From: Candidatus Aquidulcis sp.
Lineage (GTDB): Bacteria; Chloroflexota; Anaerolineae; UBA4142
DNA: 64,000 nucleotides
Reading direction: 5' to 3'
Assembly: GCA_020723345.1 (NCBI GenBank)
Contig: DYJA01000008.1
Location: forward strand, 57,821 to 121,820
Below the pieces are notes generated by a model, which was not told the DNA's origin, did no database searches, and saw nothing but the letters and a program-made list of their open reading frames with translations. Shown piece after piece: positions 32,908-40,529 of the stretch. Each line of letters opens with the position of its first letter. Position 1 is the stretch's first letter. Position numbers and translations under genes: made by a program.

Positions 32908-33507
32908 TTATTCGCTGTAGGGGCGATCCATCCCGACGAGAAATCGCAGCGCGGTCGCAATCGTGCCAAGCGCAACGCCGATCAGAATGCCGCGCACTCC
33001 AGCGGCGCTGGGCACGTTCAACACCCAATCGCGCGCGTCCGCCAAGACGCCGAGGAGCGGCGTTTGTCCGAGCAAGACGACGAGCGCGGCGAACAGCATC
33101 AACAACGTTTCAAAATTGCGCGCGCGCAGCGCGCGGTACGCCGCGGTCGCCAAGAAGAATGCGACGAGCGCGAAAAACGCGCCTTGCAGCGGTGTGTACA
33201 CGTTGTCGAAAATCCAGGTCATCGGCGCGCTCGGCAACATGAACCACATCCCGACGAGAAAGACCAGCATGGCGGTGACGACGACGACGATGCTGTAACC
33301 CGCGCTCGCTTCGTGCCGGCGCACGATGCGCGCAAAATGCACTCGGAGCAAATTGATCAAGCCGAGGATGAGCGCGAACGCGGTCAGGATAATCGTCCAT
33401 TGCTTGAACGCATCACCGATCGGGTCAAGGATCGGATTGGCGTAGAAATAATCCAGCAGGGTCACCAGTCCGACTGCGATCGCGATTGCCGTAGGAATCA
33501 GTCGCAT
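32908..33507 (-). CDS. Multi-pass membrane protein of the MutL-like operon
   Basis: 199 residues with about six membrane segments (e.g. TAIAIAVGLVTLLDYFY, TIILTAFALILGLINLL, YSIVVVVTAMLVFLVGMW, LQGAFFALVAFFLATAAY, TLLMLFAALVVLLG, GILIGVALGTIATAL). It starts one base after the upstream gene and ends five bases before the zinc-ribbon protein. No family recognised. Confidence 0.65.
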   Translation of the reverse strand: MRLIPTAIAIAVGLVTLLDYFYANPILDPIGDAFKQWTIILTAFALILGLINLLRVHFARIVRRHEASAGYSIVVVVTAMLVFLVGMWFMLPSAPMTWIFDNVYTPLQGAFFALVAFFLATAAYRALRARNFETLLMLFAALVVLLGQTPLLGVLADARDWVLNVPSAAGVRGILIGVALGTIATALRFLVGMDRPYSE

Positions 33508-33508
33508 C

Positions 33509-34324
33509 TTAAATCGGTCCCATCAATGTTCGCGCCAGCACCAAAATCACCAAAATGACGACGAGCACCCAGCGCATCACATCTTGCGCGAAGAGACTGC
33601 TCAAATGGGCGGGCTTGGCCAACAGGTACGCGCCGCCAGCGTAGATTTCCTCGCCGATCAGAGGATGCGTCATCGTCGCGTGAACGAACGGCAACACTTC
33701 CGGCGCGCTCGTGCCGCCGACCTGGATCAGTTCGCGCTGCGCCCCGGCTTCGCCCATCAACAGAAATTCGTCGCCGAAACGTCCGACCATCACATTGGCA
33801 GCCAACTTTTGCCGCGTCAACAGACGCATCACGCCGACCGCGTACGCGAACGCGTCGCTGCGCTTGGCGGAGAAATTGTTCGGGTCGGGCGCGACGAGAC
33901 GCGCGCGCGTTGATTCGTAATCTTCCGGGACGCCCATTTGGCGATAGACGCGGCGCATAATGTCTTGCGCGATCGGCAGCGCGGTCGGATGGGCGAGCGT
34001 GACGACGGGCGGCGCGGCGCTCATCGCGCCGCGTTCGGTGAGATATTCGAGGACGTTGAGCGCGGCGGTGGTATCGGCGGTGAATTGATCGCCGACTCCG
34101 GTCGTGCCCAGCGAAAGATGCACCGGCTGCCCGGCTTCGGCGGAACGCGCGAACAGACCCTTGAGCGCGGCGTACGCGGCAATCGGACGCAACGTAAACT
34201 GCGCGCCGCGTTTGATCGCCCAGTACGCGAAGAAAAAGGGTACCAGGAAACCGAGGAGCACGCTAAGCGCTTGGGCTTGGTCCCATCCAATCGTCGAACT
34301 AAAAAGACTCTTTAACGCTTCCAA
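33509..34324 (-). CDS. DUF6754-like membrane protein
   Basis: 271 residues with an N-terminal membrane helix (LSVLLGFLVPFFFAYWAIK) and a C-terminal one (WVLVVILVILVLARTL). Between them is a soluble domain with HLSLGTTGVGDQFTADTTAALNVL, VTLAHPTALPIAQDIMRR and FGDEFLLMGEAGAQ. The plan agrees with what I recall of DUF6754 proteins, of unknown function, but the family name is from memory of the motif and not checked. Tightly linked to the next gene (one base). Confidence 0.6.
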   Translation of the reverse strand: MEALKSLFSSTIGWDQAQALSVLLGFLVPFFFAYWAIKRGAQFTLRPIAAYAALKGLFARSAEAGQPVHLSLGTTGVGDQFTADTTAALNVLEYLTERGAMSAAPPVVTLAHPTALPIAQDIMRRVYRQMGVPEDYESTRARLVAPDPNNFSAKRSDAFAYAVGVMRLLTRQKLAANVMVGRFGDEFLLMGEAGAQRELIQVGGTSAPEVLPFVHATMTHPLIGEEIYAGGAYLLAKPAHLSSLFAQDVMRWVLVVILVILVLARTLMGPI

Positions 34325-34336
34325 CCTGCTGAAACC

Positions 34337-34433
34337 TCTGTCGCGTCAACGAATGTCAGACGAATAAACGAATCGAGCGCGCCAAACGGTTACCATTCGT
34401 TGATTCGTGAAATATTCGTTGACACCGAGCCAC
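34337..34433. repeat. Word repeat of the AACGAATAAACGAATG family
   Basis: GTCAACGAATGTCAGACGAATAAACG followed by complementary CGTTGATTCGTGAAATATTCGTTGACACC words. A second copy is at 34726-34803, so the 94-residue gene is bracketed by two copies. Confidence 0.75.
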
Positions 34434-34438
34434 TCCGA

Positions 34439-34723
34439 TCAAGCTTTGTCGGTCTGAAGTCCTTCGAGCCGCGCGATCAATTCTTCCACGCCGGCGCGGT
34501 CTTCGACGAGTAACGTGAGATCGCGCACATCGGCTTGGTTGAAACCCAAATTGAGGAAAGGTTGCGCGAACCAGAGAAATTGCGCGCCGAGAAATGCCAG
34601 CGGTTTGTACGTCTCTAAAAACAAAATCGCTGGCGCGGTCATTCCCATTTGTTCAATCCGCCGCGTCAAATCGTCCAACAATTGTGCGCGGCGGCGCGCG
34701 TCCAGAGCCATCGATACGACCAT
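34439..34723 (-). CDS. Small hypothetical protein at the head of the MutL-like operon
   Basis: 94 residues (a Met four codons in is an alternative start), helix-rich: ARRRAQLLDDLTRRIEQMGMTAPAILFLETYKPLAFLGAQFLWFAQPFLNLGF then DVRDLTLLVEDRAGVEELIARLEG. One amphipathic or membrane-associated segment in the middle. No family recognised. It is first after a strong promoter and separated from the rest of the operon by a word repeat. Confidence 0.55.
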   Translation of the reverse strand: MVVSMALDARRRAQLLDDLTRRIEQMGMTAPAILFLETYKPLAFLGAQFLWFAQPFLNLGFNQADVRDLTLLVEDRAGVEELIARLEGLQTDKA

Positions 34724-34725
34724 CG

Positions 34726-34803
34726 CGTCAACGAATCGGTAACGAATAAACGAATGACGTAAACGCGCGGCGATTCGTTTATTCGTTCTAAATTCGTTGA
34801 CAC
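34726..34803. repeat. Word repeat of the AACGAATAAACGAATG family
   Basis: GTCAACGAATCGGTAACGAATAAACG and complementary GATTCGTTTATTCG...TTCGTTGACACC words, between the operon promoter and its first gene. Confidence 0.75.
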
Positions 34804-34804
34804 C

Positions 34805-34833
34805 ATTATACGGCTAGTGCCGCGATACGTCAA
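34805..34833 (-). promoter_or_regulatory. Promoter of the MutL-like membrane operon
   Basis: TTGACG and TATAAT with a 17-base spacer on the minus strand. A word repeat would form most of the 5' leader. Confidence 0.75.
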
Positions 34834-34889
34834 GCGGCGGTTACCTAAACTTCGCGCCCCCCAAGTTTGCGCGGCGCGCCGCTTTGCGT

Positions 34890-34895
34890 TATACT
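34890..34895 (+). promoter_or_regulatory. -10 box (TATACT) of the GT4 gene
   Basis: TATACT ends seven bases before the glycosyltransferase ATG, the same spacing as at 11284-11289; this suggests a leaderless transcript. Confidence 0.5.
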
Positions 34896-34902
34896 ACCGC
34901 CA

Positions 34903-36006
34903 ATGAAACTCGCGCTGGTCGCCAGTTGGCTCAATCAGTACGGCGGCGCGGAACGCGTCCTCGAAGTCGCCCACGCCTTGTTTCCGGACGCGCCGGTCTT
35001 CACTTCGACGTACCGCGCGGCGGCGATGCCGGAGGCGTACCGCGCCTGGGACATTCGCGCGTCGTTCTTCGACGCCCTTCCGCTGGCGAACAAACGCTGG
35101 TTGCTCCCACTCTACCCTGCCGCGTTTGAATCGTTCGATTTGCGCGGGTACGACGTCATCCTCAGCATCACGAGCGCGTTCGCGCACGGCGTGCGCGTGC
35201 CGCCGGGCGCGCGCCATATATGCTATTGCTTGACCCCCGCGCGTTTTCTCTGGAACTATGCCGATTACGTCGAGCGCGAACAGATCGGGCGAGTGTTGCG
35301 CGCGGGTTTGCCGTTCTTCGTCGCGCGGCTGCGCGATTGGGACCGCCGCGCCGCCGACCGCGTGACGCAGTTCATCGCGATTTCGGAAACAGTGCGCGCC
35401 CGCATTGCCCAGTACTATCAGCGCGATGCGACGATCATTCACCCGCCGGTCGACGTGGCGCGTTTTTCCGTAGCGCGCGCGCGCGACGACTATTTTCTGA
35501 TTCTGTCACGTCTCGTCCCGTACAAACGGATCGATCTCGCGGTGCAAGCATTCAACGAACTCGGCTTGCCGCTCGTCGTCGCGGGCGATGGACGCGACCG
35601 CGCGCGTTTGCAAGCGATGGCGAAACCGAACGTGCGAGTCGTCGCGCGTCCCTCCGACGAGCAAGCGCGCGATTTGCTGGCGCGTTGTCGCGCGTTTCTT
35701 TTTCCCGGCGAAGAAGACTTTGGCATCACGCCGCTGGAAGCGAACGCGTGCGGCAAACCAGTGATCGCGTTTGCCGGAGGCGGCGCGCTCGAAACGATCA
35801 TTCCCGGCGTGACCGGCGAATTTTTCCGCGAGCCGACCGCGCCATCGCTCGCCGCCGCCGTCCGCGCGTTCGACGATAGCAAGTACGACGCGTTGACGAT
35901 GCGGAAGCACGCGGAGCGGTTTGACACCAATGTCTTCAAGGAAAAGTTGAGTCAATTGGTCAATCAGGCAATCGGTCAATCAGTAATCGGGCAACCAGGC
36001 ACCTGA
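34903..36006 (+). CDS. Family 4 glycosyltransferase
   Basis: 367 residues. GT-B fold with MKLALVASWLNQYGGAERVLE at the N-terminus, FLILSRLVPYKRIDLAVQAF at the start of the C-domain, VVAGDGRDRARLQ, and the GT4 E-x7-E stretch GEEDFGITPLEANACGKPVIAFAGGGALETI. It probably adds a sugar during cell-surface polysaccharide assembly. The last about 15 residues (VNQAIGQSVIGQPGT) are encoded by a CAATCAGGCAATCGG word repeat. It heads the polysaccharide gene group. Confidence 0.88.
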   Translation: MKLALVASWLNQYGGAERVLEVAHALFPDAPVFTSTYRAAAMPEAYRAWDIRASFFDALPLANKRWLLPLYPAAFESFDLRGYDVILSITSAFAHGVRVPPGARHICYCLTPARFLWNYADYVEREQIGRVLRAGLPFFVARLRDWDRRAADRVTQFIAISETVRARIAQYYQRDATIIHPPVDVARFSVARARDDYFLILSRLVPYKRIDLAVQAFNELGLPLVVAGDGRDRARLQAMAKPNVRVVARPSDEQARDLLARCRAFLFPGEEDFGITPLEANACGKPVIAFAGGGALETIIPGVTGEFFREPTAPSLAAAVRAFDDSKYDALTMRKHAERFDTNVFKEKLSQLVNQAIGQSVIGQPGT

Positions 36007-36050
36007 TCGCCTGATTGCCTGATCGCCTGATCGCCTGATTGACTCCCTGC
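35955..36050. repeat. Word repeat of the CAATCAGGCAATCGGTCAATCAG family
   Basis: CAATCAGGCAATCGG words inside the 3' end of the glycosyltransferase gene, then complementary CCTGATTGCCTGATCG words after the stop. A related copy is at 50660-50727. Confidence 0.8.
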
Positions 36051-36059
36051 GAGGTTAGG

Positions 36060-36752
36060 ATGGAACTACGCGATTATGTGCGCGTCGTCTGGCGTTATTG
36101 GTGGCTGATTGCCGCGCTGGTTGTCGTCGTCGGCGTGGGGAGTTGGATTTTTCGCGCGCAGCCCGCGCCGCAATATCAAGCCGGAGTGCGCTTTACGATT
36201 GGCGTCAACGCGCCGCCCGCCACCGAGGTTTCCGGCTACGATCCGATTCTCACATCGTACCAGGCATCCGAGTACATCCGCGACGATTTCGTCGAGATCA
36301 TCAAGAGCGATTCTTTCGCCGACGACGTGAACGCGATGCTGGCGAAAATGGGCGCGCCGGAAATCAAAGTGAGCAAAGGCAACATCTCCGCCGCGATTGA
36401 AAAGCAGCGCCGTTTGATGTCGATGTCGATCACGTGGCACGACGCGGCGCAAGCGCAAAAAATCGCGGACGCGGCGGTCAGGAATTTGAGCGAGAACAAC
36501 GCCAAGTATTTCGCGCAACTTGGCGCGACCGGCGCGAGCGTCGCGGTGATCGACAAGCCGGTCGCGTATCGCGTCGGCGCGTCGCTGCGCGAACAACTCG
36601 ACATTCCGATCCGCGTTCTGATCGCGCTGCTCGCCGGCATCGCGCTCGCGTTCATGCTCGATTACCTCGACACGTCGGTGCGCGACGCGCGCGACGCGGA
36701 AGGACTGGGGCTGCGCGTGATCGGCGAAATTCCGAAGGCGGAGACAAGGTGA
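36060..36752 (+). CDS. Wzz/YveK-type polysaccharide chain-length protein
   Basis: 230 residues. MELRDYVRVVWRYWWLIAALVVVVGVGSWIF is the N-terminal membrane segment of a Wzz domain; a second membrane segment is at about residues 182-202 (VLIALLAGIALAFMLDYL), followed by the short cytoplasmic YLDTSVRDARDAEGLGLRVIGEIP that in this family contacts the tyrosine kinase. GAGGTTAGG precedes the start. It probably acts with the second Wzz protein and the CpsD-type kinase downstream. Confidence 0.83.
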   Translation: MELRDYVRVVWRYWWLIAALVVVVGVGSWIFRAQPAPQYQAGVRFTIGVNAPPATEVSGYDPILTSYQASEYIRDDFVEIIKSDSFADDVNAMLAKMGAPEIKVSKGNISAAIEKQRRLMSMSITWHDAAQAQKIADAAVRNLSENNAKYFAQLGATGASVAVIDKPVAYRVGASLREQLDIPIRVLIALLAGIALAFMLDYLDTSVRDARDAEGLGLRVIGEIPKAETR

Positions 36753-36785
36753 CAAGGATAAATGTCCCCATATCGCCAGACCTCC

Positions 36786-36813
36786 TTGTCTTTTCTTTGA
36801 ACTGTGGTAAAAT
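36786..36813 (+). promoter_or_regulatory. Probable promoter before the second Wzz gene
   Basis: TTGTCT and TAAAAT with a 16-base spacer, 31 bases upstream of the start, whose RBS is TTAGGAGAAG. Confidence 0.5.
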
Positions 36814-36844
36814 GCCAACCGTAACCACTCGTTAGGAGAAGACC

Positions 36845-37570
36845 ATGCAACTGCAAGACTACGCGCGCGTGCTACTCAAGCGCGGCTGGATCATCATCCT
36901 GCTCGCACTGCTCGCGGCAGCCAGCGCGTACGGGTTCAGCAAACTGCAAACGCCGATTTACAGATCGACAGTCACCCTCAGCGCCGTACCGGCGCGCCCG
37001 TCTGATTATGGCCAGTCTCTCGCCATCAAGAATCTGCTGCGCAACTATGTGCAGCAGATGCAATCGCCTGCCATTACGCAACCCGTGATCGACAAACTGC
37101 AATTGGACATCTCGCCCGACAAATTTGTCAGCCAACTCAACTTCAACGCCGACGAATCTACGCTGCTGATCACTATCGAAGCGCGCCATCCTCTCACCAA
37201 AACAGTGCCCGGTCTGGCGCAAACCCTCGCCGAGACGTTTGTCGCCGCGCACAATCAAGAAAATCTCCAAATCGATCAGCGCGATCGGATCCTGATTACG
37301 ATCTTGCGCAATGCAACTTCACCCGAAATTTTCTCGCCCAAGACCTCGATCAATACGCTCGCCGGTGCGATTCTCGGCGCGCTCCTCGGCATCATCGTCG
37401 TCTTTGCTTTAGAGTGGCTCGATTCCGACATCGTGCGCACGACCGAAGACATCGAGCGCGTGATCGGCGTGACCGTCCTGGGTTCGATCCCGACGATTGC
37501 CGAACGCGCCAGCGCGCCCGCGCGTCAACGCGCGCGTCAAGTTTGTCCGCATTGCGGCAACCCGATTTGA
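36845..37570 (+). CDS. Second Wzz/YveK-type chain-length protein with CxxC tail
   Basis: 241 residues. MQLQDYARVLLKRGWIIILLALLAAASAYGF gives the first membrane segment, and LAGAILGALLGIIVVFALEWLD the second, followed by DIVRTTEDIERVIGVTVLGSIP, the kinase-contact segment. The C-terminus RQVCPHCGNPI holds one CxxC pair, half of a zinc ribbon, which is unusual for this family. It lies between the first Wzz gene and the kinase gene. Confidence 0.82.
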   Translation: MQLQDYARVLLKRGWIIILLALLAAASAYGFSKLQTPIYRSTVTLSAVPARPSDYGQSLAIKNLLRNYVQQMQSPAITQPVIDKLQLDISPDKFVSQLNFNADESTLLITIEARHPLTKTVPGLAQTLAETFVAAHNQENLQIDQRDRILITILRNATSPEIFSPKTSINTLAGAILGALLGIIVVFALEWLDSDIVRTTEDIERVIGVTVLGSIPTIAERASAPARQRARQVCPHCGNPI

Positions 37571-37640
37571 GTATTCGGTATCCAGTGTTCAGTATTCAGT
37601 CGCAACTGAACACTGAATACTGAACACTGCACACTGGAGT
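37571..37640. repeat. Word repeat of the CAGTGTTCAGTATTCAGT family
   Basis: GTATCCAGTGTTCAGTATTCAGT followed by complementary CTGAACACTGAATACTGAACACTG-like words, the whole spacer between the second Wzz gene and the kinase gene. Confidence 0.8.
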
Positions 37641-37646
37641 TTTCAC

Positions 37647-38336
37647 ATGCCCGAAGACCGCCCATCCACACTAATTACGATCACCAACCCGCGCTCGCCG
37701 ATCAGCGAAGCGTACCGCACGCTCCGCACCAACTTGGAATTCACCAGTCTCGACAAACCGATCCACTCGATGGTCGTGACCTCCGCCTCGCCGGAAGAAG
37801 GCAAGTCCACGACGCTCGCCAATCTCGCCGTCGCCGTCGCGCAAGCCGGGAAAAAAGTGATCCTGGTGGATTGCGATTTGCGGCGTCCGTCGCTGCACCA
37901 AATTTTCGATGCGCGCAACGCGCCCGGATTTACCGACATGATGCGCGACGACGCGCTGATGAGCCAGCCGCCGCTGCAAGAAACCGGCGTGCCGAATCTG
38001 TTTTTGCTCCCCAGTGGCACACTGCCGCCCAATCCGGCGGAACTGCTCGGCTCGCGGCGGATGAGCGAAGTGATCGCCGCGCTGCAACAACACGCGGAGG
38101 TCGTGCTGTTCGACGCGCCGCCGGTGATCGCGGTGACCGACGCGGCAGTGCTATCGTCCAAAGTGGACGCGGTGCTGCTCGTCATCAGCGCGGGCAAAAC
38201 CAAACGCGAGCACGCGAAAAAAGCGAAAGCGTTGTTGGACAAAGTGAACGCGCGTTTGATCGGTACCGTGCTGAACAACGTCAAAGGCGAGACGAGTTTG
38301 TATCAGTACTACGCGAGTGAGGAGAAGGGCACGTAA
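37647..38336 (+). CDS. CpsD/CapB-family tyrosine-protein kinase
   Basis: 229 residues. A BY-kinase that in other bacteria partners with Wzz-type activators to control polysaccharide length. ISEAYRTLRTNLEF starts the domain; Walker A is ASPEEGKSTTLANLA (about residue 51); Walker A' is VILVDCDLRRPSLHQIF; Walker B is VVLFDAPPV. The C-terminus has a small tyrosine cluster (LYQYYASEE), the usual autophosphorylation site. The activator membrane domain is in separate genes upstream, as in Firmicutes. Confidence 0.9.
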   Translation: MPEDRPSTLITITNPRSPISEAYRTLRTNLEFTSLDKPIHSMVVTSASPEEGKSTTLANLAVAVAQAGKKVILVDCDLRRPSLHQIFDARNAPGFTDMMRDDALMSQPPLQETGVPNLFLLPSGTLPPNPAELLGSRRMSEVIAALQQHAEVVLFDAPPVIAVTDAAVLSSKVDAVLLVISAGKTKREHAKKAKALLDKVNARLIGTVLNNVKGETSLYQYYASEEKGT

Positions 38337-38346
38337 GGAGGATCGA

Positions 38347-38568
38347 ATGGCTACCACTGTTGCGCGAATGACCCGCGACGAATTGCGCGAACTCGTCGAA
38401 GAATCTGTCGAGCGCAAATTGCTGGAATTGTTGAGAGACCCGGATTGGGGACTCGAATTGAGGAAAGAAATACGCGACCGGTTGCGCCATTCCTTCGCGG
38501 CAGAAGCGCGCGGCGAGCGCGGAATCCCGGCAGAAGAATTAGCCAAGCGACTTCATATCAAGGCATAA
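38347..38568 (+). CDS. Antitoxin-like protein upstream of a RelE/ParE toxin
   Basis: 73 residues starting MATTVARMTRDELRELVEESVERKLLELL, with AAGGAGGA upstream. Helical and charged, and placed three bases before a RelE/ParE-family gene, so it is probably the cognate antitoxin. The C-terminus GIPAEELAKRLHIKA is the part most likely to bind the toxin. Confidence 0.62.
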   Translation: MATTVARMTRDELRELVEESVERKLLELLRDPDWGLELRKEIRDRLRHSFAAEARGERGIPAEELAKRLHIKA

Positions 38569-38571
38569 CCA

Positions 38572-38835
38572 ATGTATCAACCGCGATATATGCCGACGGC
38601 AGCGCAGAACATGGCAGATTTGGATCCGCCAGTTGCCAAGCGCATTTACAAACGGATCACATGGTTGGCGGAGCATTTCGATTCAATCACGCCAGAACCA
38701 TTGGAAGGTCCCTGGAAAGGCAAATACAAGTTTCGCGTCGGCGACTATCGCGTGGTCTACACGGTGAATCGCGGCGAAGGTTATCTGATGGTTCACTTGG
38801 TTCGGCATCGCCGTGAAGTGTACGAAAAGCGATAG
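38572..38835 (+). CDS. RelE/ParE-family toxin
   Basis: 87 residues. The segment LDPPVAKRIYKRITWLAEHFDSITPEPLEGPWKGKYKFRVGDYRVVYTV is the usual RelE/ParE fold signature (two helices, then basic strands with GDYRVVY). The end LVRHRREVYEKR is also typical. RelE members cut mRNA on the ribosome; ParE members inhibit gyrase; the subtype is not decided. It lies between kinase and rmlA genes of the polysaccharide group. Confidence 0.8.
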   Translation: MYQPRYMPTAAQNMADLDPPVAKRIYKRITWLAEHFDSITPEPLEGPWKGKYKFRVGDYRVVYTVNRGEGYLMVHLVRHRREVYEKR

Positions 38836-38837
38836 TT

Positions 38838-38920
38838 CTCTCAGTTCCCTCATTTCCCTTATTTCCCTCAGTTCCCTGGAAATAAAGGGAATGAGGGAAA
38901 TAAGGGAAACCAGGAGAGAG
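38838..38920. repeat. Word repeat of the GGGAAATGAGGGAA family
   Basis: CAGTTCCCTCATTTCCCTTATTTCCC followed by complementary GGGAATGAGGGAAATAAGGGAA words, a potential long hairpin before rmlA. A related stretch lies in frame in sat (about 56104-56140). Confidence 0.75.
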
Positions 38921-38924
38921 TTGG

Positions 38925-39992
38925 ATGAAAGGTTTGATCTTGAGCGGCGGCAAAGGCACGCGCCTGCGCCCATTCACGTACACCGGCACCAAACAACTCG
39001 TGCCAGTCGCCAACAAACCGGTTTTGTTCTACGCGATTGAAGATTTGGTCGAAGCCGGCATTTCCAACATCGGCATCATCATCAGCCCGGAGACCGGCGA
39101 GCAAGTCAAAGCCGCGGTCGGCGACGGCGCGCGCTTCGGCGCGCGCGTCGACTATATTCTGCAAGATGCGCCCAAAGGGATCGCGCATGGCGTCAAAATC
39201 GCGCGCGACTATGTCGGCGCGGACAAGTTCATTCTCTTCCTCGGCGATAATTTCATCCGCGACGGCATCGTGCCGCAAGTGAATGCGTTTCGCGACGGCG
39301 CGATGAACGCGCAGATCATTTTGTACAAACTGGATGATCCGAGTTCGATGGGGGTGGCGATCTTGGATGGTGACGGACGCGTGACGCGCCTCGTCGAAAA
39401 ACCCAAGCAATTCGTTTCGCCGTACGGCGTCATCGGCATTTACATGTTCGATCACAATGTCTTTGAGGCGGTCAACGCGATCAAACCCTCCGCCCGCGGC
39501 GAACTTGAAATCACCGATACAATTCAGTACTTGATTGACCAAAAATTGAACGTGCGCGCACATTTGCTGACCGGCGGCTGGATCGACACCGGCAAAATGG
39601 CGGACATTCTCGAAGCGAATCGGCTCGTACTGGACGTGCTCGTCGCCAAAAACGAAGGGCAGGTCGACAGCGCGTCCGTCATCGAAGGGCGCGTGACCTT
39701 GCAGCCCGGCGCAGTCGTCGTCAACAGCACAATCCGCGGTCCCGCGATCATCGGCGAACGGACGCGCATCGAAAACGCGTACGTCGGACCGTACACTTCG
39801 ATCTATCACGATTGTCAGCTCCGAAATTGCGAAATCGAAAATAGCGTCGTCCTGGAACAGAGCGCGATCGTAGACGCGCCCGCGCGCATCGCGGATAGTC
39901 TGATCGGGCGCCACACCGAGATCGCGCGCGCGGGCGGACGCACCAAAACGCTCAAGATGATGATTGGCGACTATAGCAAGGTCGGCATTTGA
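38925..39992 (+). CDS. rmlA: Glucose-1-phosphate thymidylyltransferase (long form)
   Basis: 355 residues, the long RmlA type with a C-terminal left-handed beta-helix. It makes dTDP-glucose from glucose 1-phosphate and dTTP. The nucleotide loop is GLILSGGKGTRLRPFT; FLGDNFI is the metal-binding region; VEKPKQFVSPYGVIGIYMFD and TGGWIDTGKMADILEAN are family blocks, and hexapeptide-like turns appear from about residue 250. With rmlB downstream it makes dTDP-4-keto-6-deoxyglucose; rmlC and rmlD are not in the window. Confidence 0.94.
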   Translation: MKGLILSGGKGTRLRPFTYTGTKQLVPVANKPVLFYAIEDLVEAGISNIGIIISPETGEQVKAAVGDGARFGARVDYILQDAPKGIAHGVKIARDYVGADKFILFLGDNFIRDGIVPQVNAFRDGAMNAQIILYKLDDPSSMGVAILDGDGRVTRLVEKPKQFVSPYGVIGIYMFDHNVFEAVNAIKPSARGELEITDTIQYLIDQKLNVRAHLLTGGWIDTGKMADILEANRLVLDVLVAKNEGQVDSASVIEGRVTLQPGAVVVNSTIRGPAIIGERTRIENAYVGPYTSIYHDCQLRNCEIENSVVLEQSAIVDAPARIADSLIGRHTEIARAGGRTKTLKMMIGDYSKVGI

Positions 39993-40041
39993 GCGAGGCG
40001 AAACCTGCGCAAGGTTGATTCACGCTCATCGGGAGGTCAAC

Positions 40042-40263
40042 ATGAAACCTGCGAAAAAAGCGTTTCCTTATCCCGAACTCTTGCACGCCATCGGACAATT
40101 CATCGCCAAACGAGGGATCGGCAACATTTGTATCATGGAGTACGAAGACGGCGTCATCGTCACCGGCACGACGTTGTACGATACCGGCGAAACGATTGGA
40201 CGCCGTACGGAAACCCACGTCTTGACCGGCGAGGATTTGCGCCGGTTGGTGAAGGGAGGTTGA
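40042..40263 (+). CDS. Small conserved protein, first of two tandem paralogues
   Basis: 73 residues, start fixed by GGGAGGTCA. YPELLHAIGQFIAKRGIGNICIMEYEDGVIVTG is followed by HVLTGEDLRRLVKGG. It shares the pattern Y-x-E-[LI]-L-x2-I-G-Q-[FY]-I and a final D-[LI]-x2-L with the next gene, so the two arose by duplication. Function unknown; it lies between rmlA and rmlB. Confidence 0.6.
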   Translation: MKPAKKAFPYPELLHAIGQFIAKRGIGNICIMEYEDGVIVTGTTLYDTGETIGRRTETHVLTGEDLRRLVKGG

Positions 40264-40264
40264 G

Positions 40265-40510
40265 ATGCGCCGACCGAAACGCGGCGAAGCGACGCTGCGC
40301 TATTCCGAAATTTTGCGCTTGATCGGTCAATACATCGAACGCGCCAACCTGTGCGAAATCCGCATCCTGGAAACCGACGAGGGCTTGATTTTGCAAGGCA
40401 TCGTGACGCGCGGCGAGCGCGAAGGCGAGCGCGACACATATCAACTCACGCCTGAAGACATTAGCGCGTTGCTGGAAGATGCGTATGCGATGCGCGGCAG
40501 ACGAATTTGA
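40265..40510 (+). CDS. Small conserved protein, second of two tandem paralogues
   Basis: 81 residues, starting one base after the stop of its paralogue. YSEILRLIGQYIERANLCEIRILETDEGLILQG and QLTPEDISALLEDAYAM align with the previous protein across the whole length. No family recognised. Confidence 0.58.
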   Translation: MRRPKRGEATLRYSEILRLIGQYIERANLCEIRILETDEGLILQGIVTRGEREGERDTYQLTPEDISALLEDAYAMRGRRI

Positions 40511-40529
40511 CCGCGCGCGAACGGAGCGA

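Noticed and set aside
31220..32920. Plus-strand Arg/Gly-rich open frame of about 560 codons
   Set aside because: It is the complement of the repetitive Pro/Ala/Glu linker of the zinc-ribbon protein.
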